A program made the translations under genes and the position numbers. A stretch of 64,000 bases of DNA. Source: Omphiscola glabra. Taxonomy: Eukaryota > Mollusca > Gastropoda > Lymnaeidae. The stretch spans positions 55,591,350-55,655,349 of the forward strand of contig OZ024795.1 in NCBI GenBank assembly GCA_964017045.1. Reading direction: 5' to 3'. The number at the start of each line of letters is the position of its first letter. Position 1 is the stretch's first letter. Below, piece by piece: positions 1 to 11,900 of the stretch. The notes under the pieces were generated by a model, which ran no database searches, was not told where the DNA came from, and saw only the letters and a program-made list of their open reading frames with translations.

Positions 1-642
1 GATATATTGGAAAGTGCACTGTTCAAAACTTCACCGCTGTTATATATAGGAAAGTGCACTGTTCAAAACTTCACCACTGATATATAGAAAAGTGCACTGT
101 TCAAAACTTCACCGCTGTTATATATAGGAAAGTGCACTGTTCAAAACTTCACCACTGTTATATATAGGAAAGTGCACTGTTCAAAACTTCACCACTGATA
201 TATAGGAAAGTGCACTGTTCAAAACTTCACAGCTGTTATATATAGGAAAGTGCACTGTTCAAAACTTCACCACTGATATATAGGAAAGTGCACTGTTCAA
301 AACTTCACCGCTGTTATATATAGGAAAGTGCACTGTTCAAAACTTCACCGCTGTTATATATAGGAAAGTGCACTGTTCAAAACTTCACCACTGATATATA
401 GGAAAGTGCACTGTTCAAAACTTCACCGCTGTTATATATAGGAAAGTGCACTGTTCAAAACTTCACCGCTGTTATATATAGGAAAGTGCACTGTTCAAAA
501 CTTCACCGCTGTTATATATAGGAAAGTGCACTGTTCAAAACTTCCCCTCTGATATATAGAAAAGTGCATTGTTCAAAACTTCACCGCTGTTATATATAGA
601 AAAGTGCACTGTTCAAAACTTCACCGCTGATAGATAGAAAAG
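1..642. repeat. Minisatellite, about 40-43 bp units, cut by the left edge
   Basis: About 15 copies with core gaaagtgcactgttcaaaac, spaced by tatata and ttcaccgctgt. Length variants differ by a gttata insertion. It lies upstream of SLC9B exon 1. Confidence 0.95.
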
Positions 643-764
643 TATTTTTCTTCGCTATTCATTATAAATATTTCAACACAACCTGCCACAAATCTAATTA
701 CTGTACTCTGAAGGATGCACGTTTTTTTTTGGCCAAGGCTATTTCACTCCATTTCTATTCACAG
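643..764 (+). other. Non-coding stretch before SLC9B exon 1
   Basis: AT-rich, ending in a good pyrimidine tract and AG (763-764). This implies a 5' non-coding exon further upstream, outside the window or not recognisable. No TATA box or other promoter can be assigned. Confidence 0.4.
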
Positions 765-777
765 TCGGTATATCAGC

Positions 778-853
778 ATGACAGTCACTTCGACGTTAGA
801 TTTGGAAGGTCATTCCGACACAGACGTGGACAATGCACGTGGTCAGTTACAAG
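778..853 (+). CDS. SLC9B2: SLC9B exon 1 (first coding exon)
   Basis: Encodes residues 1-25, a short acidic cytosolic N-terminus beginning MTVTSTLDLEGHSD. The exon proper probably begins at 765, after a pyrimidine-rich acceptor ending ttctattcacag, which leaves 13 nt of 5' UTR before the ATG at 778. The donor is AAG|gtaaaa, phase 1. It joins exon 2 to give GAC, and the whole frame then closes, which is the main support because N-termini in this family are poorly conserved. An upstream in-frame ATG at 715 lies in the presumed intron. Confidence 0.72.
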
Positions 854-3800
854 GTAAAACACGATCTCATTTAATTTGTATCTCTCATTTATTGTTTACA
901 ATAAAATTGTGCAACCGAGTCGGAGCTCAGTAGTTTGAGATCTCTCTGAGCCCCAATAACTTTTAATTTTTAGAAATATAAAGGCCTCATATTATGTCTT
1001 ATTAGGCCATTTTATGTCTTATTAGACCATTGTATGTCTTATTATGCCAATTTTATGTCTTATTAGGCCATTTTATGTCTTATTAGGCCATTTTATGTCT
1101 TATTAGGCCATTTTATGTCTTATTAGGCCATTTTATGTCTCATTAGGCCATTTTATGTCTCATTAGGCCATTTTATGTCTTATTAGGCCATTTTATGTCT
1201 TATTAGGCCATTTTATGTCTCATTAGGCCATTTTATGTCTCATTAGGCCATTTTATGTCTCATTAGGCCATTTTATGTCTTATTAGGCCATTCTATGTCT
1301 TATTAGGCCATTTTATGTCTTATTAGGCCATTTTATGTCTTATAAGGCCATTTTATGTCTTATTAGGCCATGTTATGTCTTATTAGGCCATTTTATGTAT
1401 TATAAGGCCATTTTATGTCTTAGTAGGCCATTTTATGTCTTATTATGCCATTTTATGTCTTATTATGCCATTTTATGTCTTATTAGGCCATTTTATGTCT
1501 TATTAGGCCATTTTATGTCTTATTAGGCCATTTTATGTCTTATTAGGCCATTTTATGTCTTATTAGGCCATTTTATGTCTTATTAGGTCATTTTATGTCT
1601 TATTAGGCCAATGCATAATGTCTTAGATCCATACAGTTACAATTGTTAACTACTGCAAGTACAACGTTAAGATTATGTGATATAATCCCAACTACTGCAA
1701 GTACAACGTTAAGATTATGTGACATAATCCCAACTACTGCAAGTGCAACGTTAAGATTATGTGACATAATCCCAGTCTTGAAGGTTCACATATTTTTCAT
1801 GCTGTCGTTGTCAAACAGTGCTACGTTATGGTGAAACATATGTTCAAAAACATGAATAAATGAGTTCTACATACGGTATATATTATATTATATCAATAAG
1901 TCGACACTTCCTACAATGATATCCATATAAAATGACTAAAAGTTTGGATTCAAGTGGATTGTAATAGTTTAAAAATCTGTAGAAACTTTATGGCAGTGTA
2001 ACAGTATCAGTGTGAATCATTATCCATGGTAACATGTAGTGTAAGTGTGATCCATCATCCATGGTAACGTGTAGTGTAAGTGTGATCCATCATCCATGGT
2101 AACATGTAGTGTAAGTGTGATCCATCATCCATGGTAACATGTAGTGTAAGTGTGATCCATCGTAAGTGTGATCCATCATCCATGGTAGCAAGCAGAATTA
2201 GACAGTGATGCTTTTCAACAGGAAGCGATGTCTATCAAAAGTAATCTCTAATATTCATAAAAACAACTTGAATTTGACATTTTAAAAAATTTAAGCAAAA
2301 TTTAAAAATAAATTAACAATATATATTTTATTTTAAATCTTTGCGTAACACATTACATAAAGGATATCCTTGAACTTTTACCTCTACAGACAATAGTCAG
2401 AGCCAGACCTTAGATCAAATGTCTTGGTGCTCCCGTGTGGCGTTACGGTACTCTCGCTGTCCACTTCTTGCTGCCACGCATCCTCTACCGGAAAATCCCA
2501 AGCTTTTAAGAACTTTTGCACACGGCTTTCTATGTCCACCATCGGGAAAAGTTGCCGCGGTCCTGTTGGTGGTCCTCATGTTCGCCCTTTGGTGGGCCAC
2601 ATTGCTGTCTATAGCCTGGAGGGAAGTTATGCCCGATGGAAACCTATTCCCAATGCTTATTCTATTTATAAGTGCTTGGTGTGGAGGCTATCTCACGAGC
2701 TACACGCCACTTCCGCCACTTCTGGGCATGCTCGTTGTCGGAGTTATTTTGGGTAATGTGGAGGGCATAAATGTGGCAAGGCAGATAAATTCTTCTTGGT
2801 CTTCAACGGCAAGGTAAAACCTGTTTTAAATTCCTTAAATACAAATAAGTTAGATGTAGGCCAAGCTACACAACAAGCTACACAACAGATAGACTCATTG
2901 AGTCAGATGTAGGCCAAGCTAGACAACAGATAGACTAACTAAGTCAGATGTAGGCCAAGCTAGACAACATATGACTCCTTGAAACATCCCGAAGACACAA
3001 AATTACAAAGCTGTCGGGCAGTTTCGAGGCAAATAATGGGAACAGCAAGTCTTCAGAGCCGTAATGTTGGATTGTTGCATAAACGTTGTCTCGCATATTT
3101 ATCTGAATCTGGATTGAGTCCACGAACAATTTATTAATAATTTTTTTATTGATGCTCAAATATAATATTTAAAAAAATTCAGCTTTCAACATTTAGGTCA
3201 CAATGCGCAATAAAATACTTTTAGTTTTAGTGCCATGGGTCACACTTCATTGACTAGGAGCATTTCTTTCAATGCTTTAAATAAATCATCGCAGGAGTGC
3301 ATGAGCTCTCTGTGTGAGCTCTCTGTGTGAGCTACCGGCTTCGCGGCTGATGGAGCCGTCCAGCGAAATAGTTGCAAATACAGCCCTCTATTTTCAACCA
3401 ATATTTCCCAACTACGGCTAGAGAATGCTTCCGTTGTACAATGCCATGCAAATATCTGACTTTTTGGTGTTTTTTAAAACATATTATTAAAAGTGACACA
3501 TGAAACTGACACATGAGACTTGACACATGAGACTTGACACATGAGACTTGACACTTGAGACTTGACGCATGAGACTTGACACATGAGACTTGACACTTGA
3601 GACTTGACACATGAGACTTGACACGTGAGACTTGACACTTTGATTTAAGGCGAATCCACGTTGTATTTGACTTTGACATTTTTTATGTCTTTAGATCAAT
3701 AGCATTGACCGTGATACTTTTACGTGCTGGCCTTGGCCTTGACCCTGCTGCTCTGAAACGTCTGTCGTTCGTTGTGCCCCGACTTGCCGTCTGCCCAAGC

Positions 3801-5520
3801 GTTGTAGAGGTCATCGTGGATGGCGTGGCAGCCCATTTTGTCTTAGATTTCCCTTGGACATGGGCTTTTATGCTTGGGTAAGTTTCCAGAGCGCACACCT
3901 TGTTCTCATTCATCTGTTAATATTGCTCAAGGAGTTACCATGGATGATGCCACCTCCAGCAATACATCAATTAAAAGTATTGAGTCATTAAATGTATTGA
4001 GCTATTGCATGTGATTGAAAAATGCTATTTTAAGACATATTCTCGAACCATGTCACAATGGAATAGTGCGAGGTGCACAATGGAAGAGTGCGAGGTGAAG
4101 AGCTCAACACGGCGGATACTCTCTGGGAGTATAGCTTTTTAAAATGGGATAGACAAATAATTAACAATATTTTCTGGCGACATAAAAATTTTTTTGTTCC
4201 CTTCCCCGGGCTAACATATCCGATGTCACATCTGTACGATAGTGCGGCAATAGTACCGTACAATATCGATAAAATGTAAAAAAAAAACCGGCTTGCACCT
4301 CTAGCTACCGCAAGTTTGCACGTCTAGCTACCGCAAGTTTGCACGTCTAGCATACAGCAATTTTGCACCTCTAGCTACCGCCAGCTAGCACCTCTAACTA
4401 CCGCAAGCTTGCACATCTAGCTACCACAAGTTTGCACCTCTAGCTACCGCAAGCTTGCACCTCTAGCTACCACAAGTTTGCACCTCTAGCTACCGCAAGC
4501 TTGCACCTATAGCTACCGCAAGCTTGCACCTATAGCTACCGCAAGCTTGCACGTCTAGCTACAGCAATCTTCCAGCTACAGCAATCTTCCACCTATAGCT
4601 ACTGCAGAGCAATTAATTCGTTTTTATATGGACGGGTTTTCCTGAGTGACATAAAAATGTCTGAAGGTCGTGTCGACACATTGGAATACTCTACTACTAC
4701 ATTTAAAAGAATGTCTATTTTACAGAACATTTTCTTCCTCTTAGGTTTGTCTTAGCTGTTGTCTCCCCTGCAGTTGTCGTTCCTTCTATGTTGAGTTTGT
4801 CAGAACGAGGTTACGGATTGGACAAAGGAGTTCCTACACTAATCATAGCTGCCTGTTCACTGGATTCCGTTCTTGCCGTAACCGGTTTTGGTGTATTACT
4901 AGGGATATCTTTCTCAACAGGTGACAACTCTATTACTTTTTATAGTTGCTATTTACATTTCATGTTCCGAATACAAGTTATTAATTTTGGGCAAATTTGG
5001 AAATGCAAAATTATATTTAGTGAAAATGAAAAGAAAAATGTTACACCAGAAAAAGACCCACACCCCCTTAACTTTTTTGAGTTCCAACGCAAGTGCCCCT
5101 ACTGTTTAATCTCTAGTTACGCCAAAGATTTCTAATAGTAATAGAAATGTAAATGTCGAAGATGAGAAATACATTCTCTGATGACATGAGATCAAGAAAC
5201 TCGTCCTTTGAGAAAAATATACATTTTTTTTATAAACATAAACATTCCAATGGTCTGAGTGATTTGCATAAAACTACATTTTAAAACTAAGTTGTAGACA
5301 CATTTCAACGTAGCATTTGATGGATAAACCAAGGCCGCGGCCACATGTACCACAACCAGTACAGGAGTTTCTTAGTTTCCTCCCCTGAAACTATGGGACG
5401 TGCTGCTTTTAACGTAGGTATCAAGTGCACACCAACAACAACAACAACAACACCAACAACAACAACAACAACAACAACAACAGAAACAACAACAACAACA
5501 ACAACAACACCAACAACACC

Positions 5521-5554
<34 letters not shown>

Positions 5555-5718
5555 CCAACAACAACAACAACAACAACAGAAACAACAACAACAACAACAA
5601 CAACACCAACACCAACAACAACACCAACAACAACAACAACAACAACACCAACAACAACAACAACAACAACAGAAACAACAACAACAACAACAACAACACC
5701 AACACCAACAACAACACC

Positions 5719-5770
<52 letters not shown>

Positions 5771-5841
5771 CCACCAACAACAACAACAACAACAGAAACA
5801 ACAACAACAACAACAACAACACCAACACCAACAACAACACC

Positions 5842-5872
<31 letters not shown>

Positions 5873-5874
5873 CC

Positions 5875-5911
<37 letters not shown>

Positions 5912-5912
5912 G

Positions 5913-5945
<33 letters not shown>

Positions 5946-8900
5946 CTAAACATTGGTGGATATATGGAGCGCCGTCTGGAATTATTATAGTATAGAGGGG
6001 GGGGGGGGTCATCCGGCCCACGACGTCAGTTCATCAGACCCGCCGACGTCAGTTCATCAGGCCCGCCGACGTCAGTTCATCAGGCCCGCCGACGTCAGTT
6101 CATCAGGCCCGCCGACGTCAGTTCATCAGGCCCGCCGACGTCAGTTCATCAGGCCCGCCGACGTCAGTTCATCAGGCCCGCCGACGGTACTTGAATTTGC
6201 TTGATAAAACGTATGGAGAACGAGACGTTGTGATATCATTTTAATGTTCTGCTTTGCATTGAAAATGACAGAAAATCATTTAGGAAACATTTCAAGACTT
6301 TTTTGTTTAATAGATCTGAGGAAACCAGAGCGCAGTGAGCATGCTAAAGTAGCATGGATACCAGCGCTATAGAAGTATCCAATCAATCAATCAATCAATC
6401 AAACAAAGCAATTCTCTTGATTGGACGCAGAAATTCCAAACCAAACATTAATGATATCTTGAAAGCTAAACTTCAGTTCACAAATCTCACTAAACTTCTT
6501 TGTTGCTTAGTTTCTGAGTTTCGGATGTGTGCCTACTGGGTCTGATGTAACTATCTTTTTGATAACGTCGCCTTCTTTGATCAATTTTTAAGTAAATAAA
6601 TATGTTGGTTGTCTTTGTTTTTTTGTACATTGCATGCCACTCACACATGACTAACATGGAATACTAAACTTAGTTTTTCGTCTTTTCTCCCAGAGCTTTC
6701 GTTCTGGCTTGCAAGTATTGTACAGAATCATTATGTGGGCCGCTCTCGTCACTTTGTCATTTAACCGGCCCTCTGGGAAAAATGTTTGGTGACCCCTGTT
6801 GTACAGACTCTGCCCCTCTCCCCGTAGTTTACATCGTGACGTGGTTGAATTGCTCGCGCTAGATTCATATATCCTACCATCGTGGTGCACAACGTTAGCT
6901 AGATTCATATATCCTACCATCGTGGTGCACAACGTTAGCTAGATTCATATATCCTACCATCGTGGTGCACAACGTTAGCTAGATTCATATATCCTACCAT
7001 CGTGATGCACAACGTTAGCCAGATTCAAATATCCTACCATCGTGGTGCACAACGTTTCCCAGACGTTTAAATTGGCGGACCCTTGTAGCACAGGAACGGG
7101 TACCAGATTGATTAAGTTCTATTTTATTTTGATTTGACCACAAATATTCATGTTGTGTGGACCGGCAACGGTAGCCTCACGCTCGTGGGACACTTGAAGT
7201 TAAAGACATTTACAAAGCAACAATAATGCACATACGGGTGATACGACCCAAAGGACGTGAATCTCTTGAGTGAAAAAGCCACTTCCTTTGTCCCCAGGTG
7301 ACGTTGTGTGGGGTATTATTAAGGGACCAGTTGAGGTATTGGTTGGCGTCGTCTATGGGTGTGCTGCTGGTGTTGTCATGTGGTACTTGCCCCAAAAGGC
7401 CAGCGTGAGTCTTAACAGTTAGTTCTCAGACAATTTTTAAAAAAATACTTCTTAAAAAATTAATAATTGGAAAGCGGGTTTATTTCTTGAGAAGATCATA
7501 TATCACGTGATTAAGTCGTGAACTTAAAATAAACTAAGAAATATGTGGCGCACCCCACCCCCTTTTTTTTTCTTCTCTCTCTCAATATTTCTTATTTATG
7601 GCTCAGGTATTTTCATTATTCCAATGTAAATGTATCAGTCTCTTGCTAGCATACTAAAACTACACACTGTGTCAGTACTTCTTCCAATGTAAATGTATCA
7701 GTCTCTTGCTAGCATACTAAAACTACACACTGTGTCAGTACTTCTTCCAATGTAAATTTATCAGTCTCTTGCTAGCATACTAAAACTACACACTGTGTCA
7801 GTACTTCTTCCAATGTAAATGTATCAGTCTCTTGCTAGCATACTAATACTACACACTGTGTCAGTACTTCTTCCAGTGTAAATGTATCAGTCTCTTGATA
7901 GCATACTAATACTACACACTGTGTCAGTACGTCTTCTATTTCGATATGTCATAGCATACGCCTACATGTGTGGAGACAAAGTTAACATATGCCTGCATAC
8001 ATGTGTGGGGATAAAATTAACTTACGCCTACATGTGTGGGGACAAAGTTAACATACGCCTACATGTGTGGGGACAAAGTTAACATACGCCTTCATGTGTG
8101 GGGACAAAGTTAACCTACACTTACGTGTGTGGGGACAGTGTGGTTCTGTGATGATGTCTTCTTTTACTTTAGCATAAGATAAGTAGGCCTATGTGTGTAT
8201 TTATACTTGATTCTTGTAAGAACTTTGACATATAAGTACAGGGCCATTCAAGTCTGGTTGATTCCTCAGAAAAACCTGACTCTCTTCCGGTGTGGCATGC
8301 TGGTTGGTGGAAGCTTGTTAGCAGTGTTTGGCAGCAAGATCATCAACTGGTCCGGAAGTGGCCCCCTGGGTTGTCTCTCCCTTGCTTTTGTTGCCAACTA
8401 CCGCTGGAGACGTGATTACGCCGGTACCGTAAAGGTTAGTACCGGTACTGCAATAATTTTGGTTGTTGAATGTATGTACCGGTACTACGAAACATTGTCC
8501 AAAGCTGTACCACAACTACAAGAAATGTAACAATTACCGCTTGTAATCTTCCAATGAATTCTAACCCTTCCCTTTCCCTAGACAGCCAATTCTTCACTCC
8601 ACACGTTTCGTCCTCACCCATAAACTCTCCCTTTAATTTTAATCCTGAGATTAAAACACCCCCACACATAATCAACTCCCCCACCCTCCTGCCCCTCGCT
8701 AGTCACTCCAATTCCCATTATCTCACTTCTCTCATATCTTCTCCCACTGCATCTCCTTCCCGATTCCCACTACTGACCCCAAGTACCCCTCCTTCTCTTA
8801 CCTCATACTCAGTACCAGCTTTCACTTTCATCCATGTAGCTCAATGAAGAGAAAAAAATGGTAATACTTTCAACCCAGTAATCTTAATAAGAATAATCTT

Positions 8901-11900
8901 TAGTAAAGCATTGATATTAATAATGAATGATCTATGTATGAGCTCCAAGTCCACTAAATATAAATACATAATCCTAGTGGGCCACTCTAGACATATATAG
9001 TCCTAGTGGGCCACTCTTAACATTTATAGTCCAAGTGAGCCACTCTGTCACTTCACTTTTCAGTATGTGTATAGAGTGCCACTATACTAATACTATGAAC
9101 GCAGACTAAAAAATGTAGTGACAGCTATAATACTAATAATACCGTACTATAAAATAAATGTAGCCCACTTGGACTATATGTGTATATAGCATCCGACTTG
9201 GACAATATGTGTATATAGTAGTAATAGTAGCCCACTTGGACAATATATGTAGTACATTATTATATTTATATAGTTTCCCACTAGGATTATAAATTATAAA
9301 TGTTTATCATGACCCACTAGGACTATTTTTGTATTTTGTGATCCAAGTCCATGTTGTGCACTACTCGTGTGATCCAAATGCATATTGTGCAGTGCTCATG
9401 TGATCCAAGTCCATATTGTGCAGTGCTCATGTGATCCAAATCCATGTTGTGCACTACTCATGTGATCCAAGTCCATGTTGTGCACTGCTCATGTGATCCA
9501 TGTCCATATTGTGCACTACTCATGTGATCCAAGTCCATATTGTGCAGTGCTCATGTGATCCAAATCCATGTTGTGCACTACTCATGTAATCCAAGTCCAT
9601 GTTGTGCACTACTCATGTGATCCAAGTCCATGTTGTGCACTACTCATGTAATCAAAGTCCATGTTGTGCACATCTAATACAATCTAAGTCCATTATGTGT
9701 AGCCTAGGTAGTCCAAACTAAAATTTTCTATACATAGCAGACACTAACAATTCCGAGATGTTTTTCCTTCCAGAGTCCAGTTGAAGTGGCTGCCGGTGTT
9801 CTGTGGATGCTCTTCATGCCGCTCTTGTTTGGTCTGATTGGTGCAGCGGTGGACATCTCAAGCCTCGAAGCTCGGACCGTTGGTAAACTGTACTCTCATT
9901 CAATAGATCACATTACATACGGGTACTTAGAATAGTTGGATCATCCAATTCAGGGGTCACCAAACTACGGCCCGCCGACAGTACTTGAATTTGCTTGATA
10001 AAACGTATGGAAAACGAGACGTTATAAAATTTATATATTATGTTTAGAATACTAGGAGATCTTCACACGGCGGAGACCTTTTGGCTGCTATGCGCCTTAA
10101 ATTTACCATTTGCAATTGCTGTATCTAGATTTTCTTGTTTATTTAAATCATATAATGTTTGTTTCTTTCGCGCCATCCCAAGTCCTTCCCCGGTTTTTGG
10201 TAGCTCCGCCTATGCTCTGATGTTACCATGGTTAGCACCTATGATTTACATGGAATACTAAACTTAGTTTTTTGCCGTTTTCCCCCAGAGCTTTCGTTCT
10301 GGTTTGCAAGTATTGTACAGAATGATTATATGGCCCTCGCTTGTCATTTGTCAGTGATCCGGCCCTCTGTGACACAAGTTTGGTGACCCCTGATCCAATT
10401 AGATAACATTTTCAAATGAATAAACATCTTAACCTGATTGAAAAAGTAATGGAGTTGTCAGCTTGAAGTTGTTGCACTTAGCCTGAATCCTCCACAAAAA
10501 AAATCTACCACTATTTTAGTTTATTAAATTATAACTAGAATTGAATATGAAATGTTTGCACTGATTTCTTACTGGCCATTTATGGCAGTTAATATAGTCT
10601 CCCAAACTTGACCATCATTCAGCACAGCAGAATCATAAGTTGTGACCTGAATATGGACCACTCACTATTGAAGTCTTGAGTCTTAGAGCAAAACAAACTG
10701 TTCATTCTGAATAGATTTAAATAAAGCAGAATTCAGTGGCAGAGAAGAGGATAACTTGTAACATGGTGGCTACCCAACTTGTAACATGGTGGCTACCCAA
10801 CTTGTAACATGGTGGCTACCCAACTTGTAACATGGTGGCTACCCAACTTGTAACATGGTGGCTACCCAACTTGTAACATGGTGGCTACCCAACTTGTAAC
10901 ATGGTGGCTACCCAACTTGTAACATGGTGGCTACCCAACTTGTAACATGGTGGCTACCCAACTTGTAACATGGTGGCTACCCAACTTGTAACATGGTGGC
11001 TACCCAACTTGTAACATGGTGGTTACCCAAATCAAAAGAGTGTTACGTACCGTTATCAATAGGGAGAAATTAATCTCTTCTTTAAGTGTATGGCTCATTC
11101 TAAAACAGTACATAACATAAGACGATAGCAAATGATAAATACACTAACAAAGAATACGATACTCAAACCAGGGCTGATTTCAATTAACACGTTTTTTTAA
11201 TATGTTCATTATAATAAATTACACAATCAAAAGAATATGATTAAAACTATTGACTTACAGTTTGGCTGGTACCGGTACGATGTTAATAAAATACAATGAG
11301 CAAAAGTTGTACAGTGATGAAAAGAAAATCTACACACACACAGTGAACAAAGCAGTTTCTAGTAGCACAAAAAAAAACACACGCGCCAAGTCTTGGGATA
11401 AATAATCTGCCTGCCTTTCATTCAATCTATCGGCCTTTTTTTTAGTCATTTCCTACTGATGTCTCTAGAACTGCCTTACGCATTGTACTGGCTTCTGACT
11501 TTTTCTCCATTCTTCTATAATGTTCGAATTATGAAACAGGCCATAGATTTAATTTTAGCCAAGGTCAAAGGGAGACTATGTTTTAGCTACCCTACACCAT
11601 AAGAATAGCTCCGTACACCTAATTGGGCCAAACAGAGTTCACAGCACTTGGAAACAGAGGAACACACTAATGTGTTACAAATACTTGCGACGAGATTTCA
11701 TAGTTTTCTATTTCCCACACTGAAAACTATGTTTCTGTTTCAGGACAGGGCGTAGGAGTCCTCATGGCTGGTCTGAGCGTTAGAGTTTTGGTGGCTTGGC
11801 TGACAATGCTGAGGACGGACCTCATTGAAAACTATGTTTCTGTTTCAGGACAGGGCGTAGTAGTCCTCATGGCTGGTCTGAGCGCTATAGTTTTGGTGGC

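Noticed and set aside
715..777. ATG at 715 as the SLC9B start
   Set aside because: It lies before a good acceptor (AG at 763-764), so it is probably intronic; the ATG at 778 is preferred.
5305..6021. Poly-Thr, poly-Asn, poly-Val and poly-Leu frames over the (CAA)n tract
   Set aside because: Open in every frame on both strands because of the triplet repeat; lies in an SLC9B intron.
10040..10261. 73-codon frame inside the hAT MITE as a transposase
   Set aside because: Too short and lacks any transposase motif.
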